Below are positions 21,250 through 34,612 of a DNA stretch of 64,000 nt, piece after piece. Numbering within the stretch: position 1 is the stretch's first letter; each line of letters begins with the position of its first letter. The notes under the pieces were generated by a model. That model did not search any database. It saw only the letters and a program-made list of their open reading frames with translations, and was not told the DNA's origin. The stretch is from the NCBI GenBank assembly GCA_963966185.1, contig CAWZYM010000033.1, forward strand, positions 62,001-126,000, written 5' to 3'. The stretch is from Rhabditoides inermis. Taxonomy: Eukaryota; Nematoda; Chromadorea; Rhabditida; Rhabditidae. The translations under genes were made by a program, and so were the position numbers.

Positions 21250-22933
21250 CCCGATGGGATTCCCATTTCCTTGCAATCACAAAGCAACTCCAAAATGGGG
21301 CCGTTCTGTGAGCGGGGTAGAGAATAATGAGTGAGTGTACTTACAGTGTGTGCATGAGAACTCCCCTCCTCCCTCCCTCCCTCTCTCTCCTCCCTCCTCC
21401 TGTGTCCTTTGCCCCGTTTCCCCCTCGGTGGCAGAGCAGCATCTGGCAGTGTCACGTCTCCAATTGAGAGGCGAGAGTGACGGCGAGAGAGCGTGCGATG
21501 GCCGGAGGGCGCAGAAGGTCGATGAGATCGTTTCGATGCATGCCAGGCGGGCTGTGTGTCAAACTGTCCAATCCCCTTCCCCCTCTTCGATCTTTCGAGG
21601 GGTCGGCTATAGATGGGAAGTGTGAGCGAGAGCATATAGCCGCGCTCGATTAGGCTAATGAATACACATAGCCTCTTGTTTGGCTCCCCTGGCCACTCAT
21701 TTCGATTCGAACGCCCCCCCCCCCCTCTTCTCTTTTGACTAGGCGGCAATGCGCATAATGCGTTGCCTTCGTGCCATCGGGGGTTTGTCTCTCTCTCACA
21801 CACTCTCTCTCTCTCTCTCTCATCCGATAGGCAACATGAAGTAATTAAAAGCCTGTGGCGGGAGGGAGGAAGAAAGAGGAGGGAGGGAGGGAGCGGATGG
21901 ATCGATGTTCCGCTTGCTGGCTGATGCTATCTCGAATTAGCAGCCTCGGGCATTGTTTCGCATTCGCGATTGGAGAGGGAGGGAGGGGTCGATGTCTGAC
22001 CATCCCGCTTCTCCCCACACAGAGATAGAGGGAGGGTGGAGAAAAAGGGGAAGGGAAGCCGATAATGTGTTTATATTCGTGGCTGGACGGGCATGTTGCA
22101 GTGGAATGGAAGGGAGAAGGCATTGTTCCGCCTTCCTTCTTAGTGCGTGAGAGAGGGAGGGAGGGAGCGAAAAAGCGGATGGAGAATGCTGGATAATTGC
22201 TCCCGAATCGGCTGCTTGTAATTGATGAGGTCGGGTGTGGGGGGATTGTGAAATGGATGAGTGTACATGCACGCATTCCGAATACGAGATGTGGAAATAC
22301 GGCGCATACTGTTCTCTGCCCCGAGGGGGTTTCTTTCTTTCCGATCTCCCCATCTTTCCTCTTTGGTCAGAGCGTGGTTGATTATGAATAGAATGGGGTA
22401 TGGTGTTGGTACGAGCGGGAAGAAGGAAGGAAAGGAGGGAGGGAGGAAGGAGTGGGAGGGGGTACATGCATAATCCTAGGGATGTGCGTAGAGCGGCTAG
22501 CTAGGGATACGCTAGATAATTAGTCAAAGTTGAGACGAGTCGCTTTCTCATAACAACACATAACAAACTATTCTTGCGTTACGTAATGCTAATTATTCGC
22601 TAATTATCATTTGTAATGCTAATTATCATTTGTTTAGGTGTGGATGAGCCAACTCCAATTGGAGACGTGATTCCTGACCGAGAGGAGGAGGAGGAAGAGC
22701 GGGAGAGAGACCTCCTCGCGCCATCCACCGAACCCGAGCCAATCAAGGAGGTCAGTAGATTATTCGGGGGCTACTGTCATAGACCAGACCACATTATTTA
22801 TGCGCATGCGCTTTCGCTGCGTTCCAGTTTTGAGGAATGAGTTTGTTTGTGGGCTGGTTTTGGTGCATGACTATGTGGAGACATGGGTTGCGCCCACCCT
22901 GCGAGGCCATTGAGCTCCCCCCCCCCTTTCTCT

Positions 22934-22979
<46 letters not shown>

Positions 22980-25900
22980 CTGGAATAAGCCCTGGTGTTT
23001 TCGGGTTCACACAGCCAGCGGGGATTGGGGAAGGGTTGGAATGAGCGAGTGGTGGGATTTGCATGCAATATTGCTAGTCTGGAGACGAGAGAGGAATCGG
23101 TGAGGGGCATGACTAATGTATGAGTACTTCTCGTGGAAACATGTGTTGAGGATACTTGGAAATGTGTATATTAGTAGACGTCGTTTCAGACGCCGTCGCA
23201 GGACGCATCTGTGAATGGAGATGGTTCGCCTCCGCCCGTCGACCAAAGGAAAGAGGACGATAAGGTGGGTTTTCTATCATGTATTTCGGTTATGAAAAGT
23301 GTGCAGGACCGAACGGCGTCTCTGATCAAGAAGCAGATGAGCGAAATCGAAAAGGAGATCAGTCGACGATCGCAGAACAAGAACATCAAGCAGGTGCGAA
23401 GGCCATCTTTTAGTCTTGTTTTAATGCAAAACTAAATCAATGTTTATGTATTACTCAAGCACTCACACATTCTATCCATACATGCACTTCTGGGGGACTG
23501 GTGGAAGGTTTCACACATATAGATTGACGATCGTGAGCTGGCCGAGTTGATCGCTTGCTCCATGGCTACCGTATCCACGTCGGTCGCCCCGCCTCCTACA
23601 GTATCCCAGCCGGGAGACGACCACACGACGGCCACGTTCACCGCCAACTTCGACGCGATGCCGGCGCAGGTAGAGGAAGAGTGGACGATCGTCGGAGTGC
23701 ATCTGTCGTGTCGTCCATCGTTCATCCCCCTATGTGTCCGCATGTCAACCCCAATGGTTCTTTGTCTGCACGCCCCCGTATCGTTCTACCAGTGGCTGAC
23801 TGGATTGTGCAATAGTGCAGTGGATAGCGTCGACGTGGAGAGGGCTGTGTGATGGGTGTGTTGCAGAGTGCCCTGCCCACCTTCTCCGCCCCTTCGCAGC
23901 AGCCGGCGGCGACCAAGGAGACGCTCAACCAGCTGCGTTGCTCGTTCAACCTGCCCGAGGGAGGCGGCCTCCCGCCCCCGCCCGCACCCACCAACGCACT
24001 CAACGGACCCGTCAGACAGGTGCGTAGTCTTCCAGGGGTAGAGTCTATTGTTGTGTTCAGAATCCGTTCATGTCTTCGTCGTCGGCCGCCGTGGGTATGG
24101 TCGCCTCTCCCGCCCAGCCGCCCGCCCACACTACACAGGTGTGTTACTCTATCTATATTGTTACTTTTTTAAACTCTGAAATGCCATGGAAACTCGAACA
24201 CGGTTTTGTATTGCAGCCTGTGGTTTCGCAGCCGCAGCCTACTGCCATGCCGGGGATGAATGGAGTGCAGATGCAACAGATGCAGCAGATGCACATGAAC
24301 GGAATCCACCCCGGAATGATGCAGGGATTCATGGTACGTCGTCACCTTGGTATTCAGTATAGACGTGCCCTTTCAGATGCCGTCCATGGCGGCTCCGATG
24401 TCTGCCCAGCCGGGCGTTCCCTCGTACCCCTTTGCCTCTCCATTCATCAACCCGGCTCTCATGGGACAGAATGGAGTGCCGCACTTCACACAAGAGGTCA
24501 TTCAACCACATTCATTTCTATACGAGTCGGGTTACCGTTTCTTTGCAGCAATTGGCGGCGGCTCTGGCGCAGCAGCAGGCACAGGCTGCCGGGTTCGGCC
24601 TCGCCCCGCCCCCATTCGCCCCGCCCCCCATGGATTCGACGCGGCAGAATGGGAAGGCGGCGGACGGCGCCGCGAGTGCGGATAACATGGTGGGTGGATT
24701 AGTATGCAGTTGCAGAATGTGGTCGAAAATAATGGTTGCAATGATTATACAGAGGCAAACTTGCACATTGCACATGACTGATTGTGTCGATGACAATATC
24801 AAAATAAACGTATAGTATTGTTGTGGCAGAACGACTGGCCAGACGACTCTAACAAGGAGAACGGAGCGAGTGGATCGGGAGAGGAGCCGGTGTGGGTGAT
24901 GCGGGACTCGTACCTCAAGAGACAGCAGAGGGAGCAGCAGGCGCAGCAGGAGTGGGCGGAGCCTCAGCAGGCGGAGCCTGTCGCCGCGGGAGACGACGAC
25001 GAGGGAGAGACGGACAGGCTGTTGCTCGGAGGAGGCGGCGGGGCTGCTGCCGAGGCCGACGATGGGCCGAGTGCCAAGAAGAAGCCCAGCAAAGAGAGTG
25101 AGTGCGTCGCATTATGACGCCATTATGGTTGTTTGTTTCAGCGATGGTTCACGAGCCTGCGGTGTTGATTGAGGGAGTGTTGTTCCGCGCTCGCTACCTG
25201 GGCTCGACGCAGCTCTCATGCGAGACGCGCGGCAGCAAAGCAGCCAGGATGGCACAGGCACAGGAGGCAGTCGCCCGCGTCAAGGCCCCCACCGGGGAGA
25301 TACAGCCCAGCACCGACATCGACCTGTTCATCTCCACAGAGAAGATCATGGTGCTCAACACGGACCTCCAGGTGAGTGGGGGTCGGTAGATGAGTGGGGT
25401 AGATGAGAGCTTCTTGTCCTGCGTACCCTCGATCCCCCTACCATTCCTCATGTCCCACCCCTTTTCAGAGGATATCCGACACAGATGTGCGACAGGTGAG
25501 GTGCAGAGTAAAGTGTCGTCTCTCTTTTATCCTCAGTTCGCATGCACTCACTCACTCGCCTAGTGTGTCGTGGTGTGAACATGGCTAGACAGACAACTCA
25601 TAATTGCACTCATTAGTTATTAGTACTACTCACACGGTGGAGGCATGTGTCGCAGCGTGCATGTGTTGATGATGGTGATTGAAGGATATACTGATGGACC
25701 ATGCGCTGCGGACCATCAGCTACATTGCCGACATTGGAGACCTGGTGGTCCTGATGGCACGGCGGATGAGCCAGTCAGCAAGCGATGAGAACTGCCCAGA
25801 GTGAGTGGGAAAGAGAGAGGGGGAGGGGGGAGAGGGGGGAGCTGACATGGCTGTTGCAGTGCGGACGGCGTGCGCAAGTCGCCCCGAGTGATCTGCCACG

Positions 25901-26967
25901 TATTCGAGTCCGAGGAGGCCGCCTTCATCGCACAGAGTATCGGACAGGCATTCCAAGTACGAGAGAGAGAGAGAGAGGGGGGGGGGCGAGGAAGAAGATG
26001 GGAGGGAGAGACATTTACCTGATTGTTCAGGTCGCGTACGTGGAGTTCCTTCGTGCGAACGGCATCGACGACCCGTCATACCTCCGTCAGATCGACTACC
26101 AGGAGGTGCTCAACTCGCAGGAGCTGCTGGGAGACGAGCTGGAGATGTTCGCGAGGAAGGAGACGCAGAAGGACGTCGTCGTACCCAAGAAGGCCGGGGA
26201 GGCACTGGGCGTCGTCGTCGTGGAGGTGAGTGGAGAGGGGGAGATGGAGATGATGATGGTGTGTGTTTGAGAGTGGCTGGGGCAGTATGCTGCCGACTGT
26301 GGTTCTCGCTCACATGGCTCCCACTGGACCCGCCGCCAGAAGCAACCAACTCAACATCGGGGATCAGGTAGGGACCATTCATGAGTGTTCTCTATCACGT
26401 AGCATGACATAGTGTCTAGTCGGTCAAATTTAAACCCATAGAATAAGTGCGAGCACGTTTGACCATTTAGATCATCAACATCAACGGCATCTCTCTCGTC
26501 GGTCTGCCTCTCTCTGCCGCCATACAGAATATCAAGAACCAGAAGACTGCTACCGTCGTCAAACTTACCGTCGTATCCACACCGCCCGTCGTCGAGGTAG
26601 ATTTGCTTTTAAGCATTTCATAAATTTGAATGTTCAATTTCAGGTGCGCATCCGTCGCCCGGACACGAAGTATCAGCTGGGATTCTCTGTACAGAATGGA
26701 GTCATCTGTTCCCTTCTGAGGGGAGGAATAGCGGAGAGAGGAGGAATCCGCGTCGGACACAGGATTATCGAGATCAACCACCAGGTATGTTGTGATTGTT
26801 CCTCCCTCTTCTCTCATCTCATCCTCCTTGTTCAGTCTGTGGTGGCTGTGGCGCACGATCGGATCGTCAACATGCTGGCCACTGCGATCGGGGAGATACA
26901 CATGAAGACGATGCCCACGTCCATGTTCCGTCTGTTGACGGGCCAGGAGGTGCCACAGTACATCTAG
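18358..26967 (+). CDS. lin-10: X11/Mint/LIN-10 adaptor (PTB and two PDZ domains)
   Basis: About 24 coding exons give roughly 980 residues. The N-terminal half is low-complexity, rich in Gln, Met, Pro and Ser (18358-18451, 18743-18798, 19194-19352, 20068-20163, 20215-20284, 22638-22750, then eight exons 23190-24689, then 24830-25097). The PTB domain is in exons 25142-25371, 25469-25495, 25685-25800, 25860-25956 and 26031-26225 ([36 protein letters not shown]). PDZ1 starts at the exon 26272-26367 ([10 protein letters not shown]) and PDZ2 in 26644-26967 ([16 protein letters not shown]). It ends VPQYI, close to the usual X11 C-terminus that folds back on PDZ1. X11 proteins bind APP-family tails and help polarised membrane trafficking and receptor localisation. 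The start directly follows TTTCAG. Confidence 0.93.
18799..19193 (+). other. GC-AG intron of X11
   Basis: The exon ending FMSPFMPQ is followed by GCAAGT rather than GT. Using GC keeps the frame into the next exon ([11 protein letters not shown]). GC-AG introns are a known minor class, and GCAAGT fits its strong consensus. Confidence 0.7.
19612..19664. repeat. GA microsatellite in X11 intron
   Basis: An almost pure GA run lies within the intron between 19353 and 20067, which otherwise has no recognised feature. Confidence 0.9.
20285..22637 (+). other. Largest X11 intron
   Basis: This 2.35-kb intron has no recognised gene. It contains CT and GA tracts (for example 20836-20849, 21212-21242 and 21807-21820) and many purine- or pyrimidine-rich low-complexity segments. 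Long open frames here are low-complexity. An undetected alternative exon is possible. Confidence 0.6.
22942..22976. repeat. CT microsatellite in X11 intron
   Basis: A C-run followed by a pure CT run lies in the intron between 22751 and 23189. Confidence 0.88.
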
Positions 26968-29048
26968 CTCCGCCCCCTGTGTGCCCGCCCCTCGGGACGC
27001 GCCGGGTAGACGCGCTCCCCGCCCCCTCGCCCACTGCTCACTCGCCTCTCATGCGCTCAGCTGTGATAGGATCACTCAATTCCTGCAGTCATTTGGTCGC
27101 TAGTCCGTCGTTGCGTCTTCATTTCACAAACACACTCATACAAGTATCGTTTGCATGTTCCATCCACTCTGCGGTATCACATGTCTTGTCACGCGTCTCT
27201 TCACCTTTGATAATAGTACAGTTCCCGTCGATAGTCGGTTGCCAAAGACAGTTTTGGTTTCTTATGTGCGATATTGTTCTATCATATTGGCTGCTATGTG
27301 TTTCATTGATTGAGAGTGGATTTCCATTTCGGGCATTGTTTTGTGAGTGCACACTGATTTTTGTATGCTGTACACACTTCGTTGAATGTATGAGAAGTTT
27401 TTTTTTTTTTTGCGTTTTATTGAGATTATTTTATAATTGGTCACTATAAATATCTATGTGGTATGATGTATGATTTGTGATACTGTAAAATTAAGTGTTT
27501 TATTTCACTTTGTACTATTTTACAAGTACAATTACTTGTTTTCTTATTTTGGAGTGCTACGTTGTGCACTTGTGAAATTGTGCGAAATGCTTGACTTATC
27601 ACTCAGACTTCAGTGAAAGTTTTGTAAGATTGTTTTCCATGTTTTCGTAGGATATATTCATAGTTTTTTTTTCAGTTTCAAGTCAGGGTTGGTGCGGCAT
27701 TTATGGGCAGTTGGGTCTCGAGCATCGTTGGCTTTGCGATCACTCTCTATCCACGGTGAGTTTTTTCATGTTTGGCAAATGGCTATGCCAAATCGTAAGC
27801 TTGTGTTTTCTTGTCTGTATTTCTCTCAACATCATTGTTGAGAGTGGTGAAAAGGTTGCTCGAACTATAATAGACTACACTTTTCATTCACTGTTTGTCA
27901 TCAAAAACTGCTATAGGAACAGTGCAGGTTGCGGATTCCATGATTTTATTGCTTTATATGATTCAGTACAAACAATCATGATTCCATACGTAACTAGTGC
28001 AACTAAGCTGCTATTAGTATGTGCGGAATTGGTTATGCAAGTGAAGTGAGTAGTGTTGTCATCAGGTGATCATGTGTGTGTGTCGGTTGCTCATGGGCGA
28101 GAGAGCGTGCGTAGCTGGGAGGGCGCAGTGTGTGATTTTGTCAGCATGCATGCGGGAGCCGGTCTGTCGCTGTCTGCCCTACCCGCCTACCAACGCGGTC
28201 AACACAACTAACACACATAAACACAACTCTTTCTCTCTTCTCCCTCTCTCCTCCCTCTCTCCTCACCTCACCTCACCTCACCTCTGTAAGCACTCCCTAT
28301 ACTATGAAATGTTAAAGATGCATGTTGCGTTTATAGTTTGATAATTATTTAAGAAGACGAAGAAGAAGAATTGGATTAGCGTATTGTATTGGCTACGGTG
28401 GACTGTAAAGTGTGAGAGAGAAAGAGAGATAGAGAGAGAGATGGGGTGAGAGAAGTGAACTGTGAGCGGGCTGGCGCTGGCGCAATCGATCGAAGGGCGG
28501 CGATCGGACAATCACACAGACACATCTGCTCTGTCTGATCTATGCTTGTCCGGTCATCCCTTCCTTTCCCTTTTTCCCATTAGTCACATTGTTGTGCACT
28601 TATCCGTCCGCACTGTCTTTTAATCCTGTTTGTGTACTTTATGGGTTTTCTTACAATATGTTGTTACGGTTCTCGTCGATACGGCTAGAAACTCTTGATA
28701 GTCTGGCTAAATATTAAAGTACGTTTTCATCGCTCAGTATTTGTCCACGACTGTTTATCAGTTGTTTGTATTTCGTGCGTATCGTTGCCAGTCCCGTGTC
28801 GATTTTATTTCGACATGGCGCTGGTCGCAAGCGTAGGAGATACTATTGTTGTGAATCGACCTTTCTATTGATTGATTGATTGATTGCTTGTAGTCCGTCT
28901 CCGCTGTCTCTCGCGTACCCTCATCCGACGCAACCGGAAGATCTGCTGTCTGCTGCCGTCGAGATAGTCGCACGTAGGCGCAGACAGGAGGCGAGTTGTT
29001 GTTCGTTGTTTGTTATATGACTAATGGCTTATATTCTTGTTTCAGAAC
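26968..29048 (+). other. X11 3' UTR and intergenic sequence up to DCAF11
   Basis: The first few hundred bases are probably X11 3' UTR. No canonical AATAAA is obvious. A short hairpin, CTCTCAACA-TCAT-TGTTGAGAG, lies at 27823-27844. A short ORF with a donor-like end at 27703-27756 has no continuation I can find. The part before 29048 is likely DCAF11 promoter and 5' UTR, ending in TTTCAG at 29040-29045. Confidence 0.5.
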
Positions 29049-32000
29049 ATGTCCGATTCGGATTCTCCTGGCCCCAGCTCTCGCGCTGCTAGGGATAACG
29101 TGAGTCGCGCTCATGTGATTATTGATTTGTGTTTCGTGACGAAACACGGCTTTTAATCATGGTGTATTATTTTGAATTATCATTAGTTCATTACAATATG
29201 ACATATGATTTCCATTTTACAGTTATTTTGGTAGTACAATATGACTGTGTGAAGTGATTGCTAGTTTGCACTAGGAAGGGACAGGTAGTTATTTTTCATG
29301 GTTTTCTTTTACGTATATTGTTATACTGGCGACTAAAAAACCAAATCGTGACGCCACCCCACAGTGCGGGAATGAAGAAAGACGTAGTAAGCATATTACC
29401 GCACTATACACTCTTGATTACATTGACTACACATACTACCAGCGCATGCCAGTGTTGGATGTTGTTATTTTTGTCCGTAGTCTGATCGATGTGGTAGAGT
29501 GATAGGTGATAGGAGCTATCTGTGATAGCGAGTTAGATGAGATACGATTTGAAATGATCTATTGATCTACTGATCTACAAAATGATGACAATTGGAATGT
29601 AGGGACTGGGCGAGTTCAATGTTCGCACACCGACGCAAGAAAACCATGACAAATGATGACGGAGAGAACAGAGAGAGCGAGAGAGAGGGGGAGAGAAAAG
29701 GAGGGACATGACAAGAGTTGTTGTGTTCGTAGTGAGTATGATACAGGGTGACCGTGACAATTTGTGGTGAAAATGAAGCGGTGTATACCATTGTCATAAC
29801 TGACTGTATTGCTGCATAACTATGAATTCCGAATTTGCCTGCAACTGTGCAATTTGTATTGTGCTAGTTATAGGTAGGATTCTATTTCAAATAAAGGGAG
29901 TTATTTAAGTGAGTGCGAGTGCGTTGATTGTTTTGATTTCAGCGCACGCTGCATTCAGAGGACTCTGAAGACTGCTCGTCGGAATCCGACTGCCCGGAGA
30001 ACTCGGGAATCGTAGGCATCGGGCAGCGTCGGAACATCCGGGGATGCTTCCAAGTCGGCGACAAACAGGTCACTTTAAAGATTTTCTTCTATTTGCATAT
30101 TGATAAAGATGCTCACTGATGTTCAAGTGATACGTCGTCTTATCAATTACCGTCGCATTCTAGTTGTTGATTGAGAATAGGAATGATGACAAATGAAAGA
30201 GCGAGTGATCAGGCCAGAAAACCGAAAGTAGAGTAGAGTGGAATGAGAAGCTTTGGCGGAAGTTGTCTGATCACTGATATGATGCAACTGATTGTCGAAT
30301 TGTAATCAGCTACAATGAGTTGTCGGTGTGATTCCTATGGACCCGTTCCGTGATTACTAATAGCTGATGGTTATTCAGTTGTCCACATAATCTGCACATG
30401 TCTCACGGAGAAAAGGCGAGAGTGCACGTGCACATGATGACAATTCACTTGTAGTATGTACAAAGATAGGGAACGGGAGAAGAGATAGAGAGTGTTCGAA
30501 GGTGAATAAAGTATGTGTATTGATCATCGTAGTTAGTATGGTAAAGTTTGTTGTCGGTATATAATATGATTTGTGAAAGTATAAAATTTCTTTCAGAGCT
30601 ATTCGTCACTCTGTGTCGATACGAGAATTCGGTGCGGTCTCGGATTCGACACGCATTGTCCAGGTGAGCATCTGTTTAATGCGTGATTGTGTGTTTCACA
30701 TGTAGTATGTACAAATATTGAGAACGAGAGAAGAGTGTGTTGTTGTTGAGGCAAGCCATCTGTGTCCTCGACTCGCCACACTCTGCTGCTCCGCGAGCTG
30801 GGAGGAGAAGTGCGCACAGCACCGCCCATATCCACCGGCACCAAGTGCGCCATCACAAACAGGTGAGTGGTGATAACACGGAATAGGGGGCGTCCTACCT
30901 CGATTCCGAATTCCGAAATCCGATTCCATATTATTATCTTCTCTCACTTGGATCTTATTAGTAGCTGTATAAACGCAATAATCCTGTCTGCAGTGCTTTT
31001 CCATGCCATTCTTAACGGTGTCTCCTCCACTTCAGATTTTGTTCTGTTGTACTCTCTCTAGTTTATCCTATGTTGATGAAGAGCGGAATGAGAGAGAGAG
31101 AGTACGTGTTGCCGTTGCAGGTTCGCCCCGAACGTGCGCCGTGTGGTGGACCGGCTGCGGACGAAGACATTCTGCTCGCAGTTCGTCGACGGAGGAGAAC
31201 GCATCATGACTGCCAGTCAAGGTCAGCCATTACACATTTATTTATTTATATTATGAATTGATTAATAATTGCGTGACTTACTGATTAATTGATTGATGGT
31301 TGATAATGGTCTGTTTGTAGACGAGAAGATCCGGTTTATGGTGCGCAGTGGGGCGGATCGTTTTGTGTTGGAGCGAGTGGTGGAGGTGCCGCAGCAGGGA
31401 TGGAGCATTCTCGACGTGGTCGCCAGCAAGGACGGCAGGAGCCTCGTATACGGTACGGCGATGGAGTGTTGCCTCCATGGATCATTCATGTTGCAGGCAC
31501 GTGGACCGACTCTGTGTTTGTGGGTCGACTGAGCTGCAATCCGAAGGAGCCGGTCGAATGGAGTCGCATTCCCGTCGCGGACGATCCCGCCAATGCGTAG
31601 TGAGTCTTACTAGTCGCACCTCCCCACTCCCTTCTCACATGCTGTTTCAGTCGCATGGCTCTCTTCTCGATGCGCTTCTCCCACTCGGGCGGGGAGGTGC
31701 TGTGTGGGGGCAGCGACCGGCGGATACATGTCATCGACCTGCAGGCAGGCAAGAAGTACGTTGTCAGTGTTGTCACTCTTTGATTCATTCGATTCCTTGT
31801 AGGATTCTGTCGATCAACGCGCACGACGACGACGTGAATGCGGTGAGCTACGGCAACGGAGACTCGGACAGCCATCTGCTATACTCGGGAGGCGACGACG
31901 GACTCTGCAGAGTGCGTATTGATTATTGATTGACTTCTCTATCGATTGGTTTCTTATCTGTTTGTTGTAGGTATGGGATCGTCGCGCGATATGTGAGGAC

Positions 32001-32742
32001 GAGAAGCCAGTGGGTGTGTTTGCGGGGCACCGCGATGGAATCACGTACATTGACCCGCGGGGGGACGATCGATTCCTGCTCTCGAACAGCAAGGACCAGA
32101 CGATCAAGATATGGGACCTGCGAAAGTTCTCGAGCGATGAGGCTATGGTGAGTACAGTACACAGCTTGCTTGTGGACTAGGAGTGGATTGTAGGACGCGA
32201 CCCGTCACAGCGTGGCGTCTCAGCAGTGGGACTACCGCTGGCAGTGCGTGCCCAACCCGGCAGCCATTCCCCCCATGCTCAAGGGAGACACGTCGGTGTG
32301 CACCCTGCGAGGCCACCGCGTCCTGCACACCCTCCTCCGCGCCCGCTTCTCCCCTGCCTCCACCGGAAGGAGATACGTCGCCACCGGATGCGCCACCGGG
32401 TGCGCTGTCGGTCGGTGGTTTATTTTGTATAGGAGTGTTATTGTCCCATTTACAGTGTATGACATTCTGACTGGCGAGCAGGTGAATCGCCTGGCGCCGC
32501 ACGAGGCTGTTGTGCGGGACGTCAACTGGCATCCAGATGGCACCGAGATGTTGACGTCGTCGGTGAGTATTGATGTCGCATGACAGTGTGATGGTGTGTG
32601 TTTGCAGTGGGATGGGTCGACGTGGCTGTGGCGTTGGGACGAGCGGAAGGCGACTCGGGATAGGGAGGACGAGCTGTCCACCGACGAGTACTTCCAGCCC
32701 ATTCAACACAAGAGGAAGAGAGCGAGGAGAAAGAGAGTGTGA
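29049..32742 (+). CDS. wdr-23: DDB1- and CUL4-associated factor 11 (WDR23)
   Basis: Thirteen exons (29049-29099, 29943-30068, 30597-30663, 30751-30862, 31121-31221, 31321-31452, 31497-31599, 31651-31755, 31803-31911, 31971-32147, 32194-32410, 32456-32562, 32608-32742) give about 513 residues, near the family length. A Ser/Asp/Glu-rich N-terminus precedes seven WD repeats. Diagnostic segments are GWSILDVV, INAHDDDVNAVSY, LYSGGDDGLCRVWDRR, GHRDGITYIDPRGD, LLSNSKDQTIKIWDLR, QQWDYRWQ, LRGHRVLHTLLRARFSP and VRDVNWHPDG. The C-terminus is a basic KRKRARRKRV, perhaps a nuclear signal. DCAF11 is a substrate receptor of CUL4-DDB1 ubiquitin ligase; in C. elegans WDR-23 promotes turnover of the SKN-1 stress regulator. 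The start lies 3 bases after TTTCAG. Confidence 0.94.
29100..29942 (+). other. Intron 1 of DCAF11
   Basis: This AT-rich intron of about 840 bp contains a short GA-rich tract near 29662-29700. No gene or conserved element is recognised. Intron 2 (30069-30596) is similarly featureless. Confidence 0.6.
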
Positions 32743-33108
32743 GAAGAAGGAGCAGCAGAAAGTGTACTCGTTTTATAGCTGTATAGTCGTATTCGGTTGA
32801 TTCTTCCATCGAGACGGGAATTGTGACTCAAAGAGTTCGTTTGTTTCTTTGTGTCCATCGTCTTGTATATACATCTTGCTAGCACACATACACTCCCAGC
32901 GTTTGATCAAATTGTACAGTAACTGTGTAATGGATTCTGTGAATTTCACATACAATGTGTACTGGTATAAATGATTTAATTATTGCTATTGACTGGTACT
33001 TTTATTTTGACTTTGTCGTGTTGTGATTTGGTTCGAGACCACTGTTGGTATCTGTTTTGGGCGAGCGAGAAGGGTGGTGGTGACGATCGCTCTTTCTAGT
33101 AGGGTAGA
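32743..33108 (+). other. DCAF11-THADA intergenic spacer
   Basis: Only 366 bases separate the DCAF11 stop from the THADA start on the same strand. The spacer must hold the DCAF11 3' UTR and the THADA 5' end. An acceptor-like TTTCTAG lies at 33092-33098, ten bases before the THADA ATG. I see no AATAAA. Confidence 0.55.
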
Positions 33109-34570
33109 ATGGACGTGGCTGCGTTGTGTGCCCGTCTGAAGGCCAATCCCCTCGACGTCGACTTCCTCTTCAAGAAGATTGACGTGGACGGATTCCAGGT
33201 ATGCTCAGTTGTAGATGCTGATGCGTATAGTGTCTCGTCAGTCGTGCTGCCCCTCCCACTCTTCGTTCGTGTCCGATGCTTGTCTGGGTGCCGTGTTCTC
33301 TGCTGTCGCCTCCCTCCCTCCCCCCACTCCCTCGCAAGTCACCGTCGCCGCCGCCGCACTCAAGAGAATCATCGCCGTGCACAAGTGAGTATCGATTGAT
33401 ATCGATCTACTTTAGGGCGCATCAATATATCGATTGACAATTATTACGGATGTATTCAGGGAGCACTCCCGTCCCCTGTCTGCCGAGAACGAGTCCAAGG
33501 TTCTGTCGTTTGTGCATCGCTTCTGGGACTTTTCCATCGACGTCGTCTGCCATGTGGGTTCAGTGATTGATTGATCCTCGATGACGTCACGTTTTCAGGA
33601 CATGGTCGACTCGTTTACTTGGTTGCTGCAGCTGCACGGTGTGCGAGTGGGCGGAGTCTCGGGGGGCGTGGCGTGCGACGATTGGCTGCGCGACGCGGCC
33701 CTCGAGCTGTTCGATGCTCCCAGTGCGTCCAAGGGACGCTTCCGCTGTATGGTGAGTAGTGGAAGAAATTTTAATAGCATAAATCAATAACTGTTCTTCA
33801 TGCTATCGTTATCCCTACTGTGCAATTCTAGCTGGCCCTTGTTCGCGCCTACCCGTGCGTGTCTTCTCTGGGGGTGAACGACGAGTTCCGAGTCTCCCTC
33901 TACCAACACATCGCTAGCCCCTCACTCGCTGTCGTCGTGGGTTACTGTATTTTTTTATGTGTTCATCTACAATAGAGTAACAAGAAAGTAGACATTCGTT
34001 CTCATCGCCTTTTCCCCATGTATTGTTTCAATGAACATGTAGGTGAGTGAGATGATCATCTGGGATCTGTCTGCGCACAAGGACAAGTGGAGTATGCACA
34101 TTGGACATATCAAGAGGTGAGAGGGTTACTGTAGTTGCTAGCAGTTCTGGCTGTGTTTCAGTTCGATCAGCAGCAGTGGGGGCGTGCGTGTGGGAGTGCG
34201 GGAGAGACTGCTGCCACTCATTCTCAAGGCCACCACTCTGGAAGGATTCATGGACAGACTGATGGAGTCCCTTCAGGGTGAGGGGAGAGGGAGATGAATA
34301 TCAGTTCCGAATTTCGAGAAGAAATTATGTTGTGCATGTGTTTAGACGCGGATCTGTCGTGCGAGCGTGGTCTGGAGGCGGTCGTCTCCTTGGCTCGCTT
34401 CGTTCTCATCGCCCAGAAGAGGTGCAAGCAGTACAAGAGGTGAGTACTGTTCACATGTATGAATGGTCGAGCTTGGATTGCAGGTGGTTCGACTTTGTGT
34501 CGTGGTCGGCTATGCGACGCGCACTGCTGCACTCGAGTCTTCAGGTGAGGGAGATGAAGGGAGGGAGAAG

Positions 34571-34612
<42 letters not shown>

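Noticed and set aside
24070..24702. 210-codon open frame across several X11 exons and introns
   Set aside because: It reads through intron sequence. The X11 exons use other frames supported by splice sites and repeat composition.
27703..27756. Short ORF ending at a donor-like GTGAGT downstream of X11
   Set aside because: No following exon could be joined, and the region is probably 3' UTR or intergenic.
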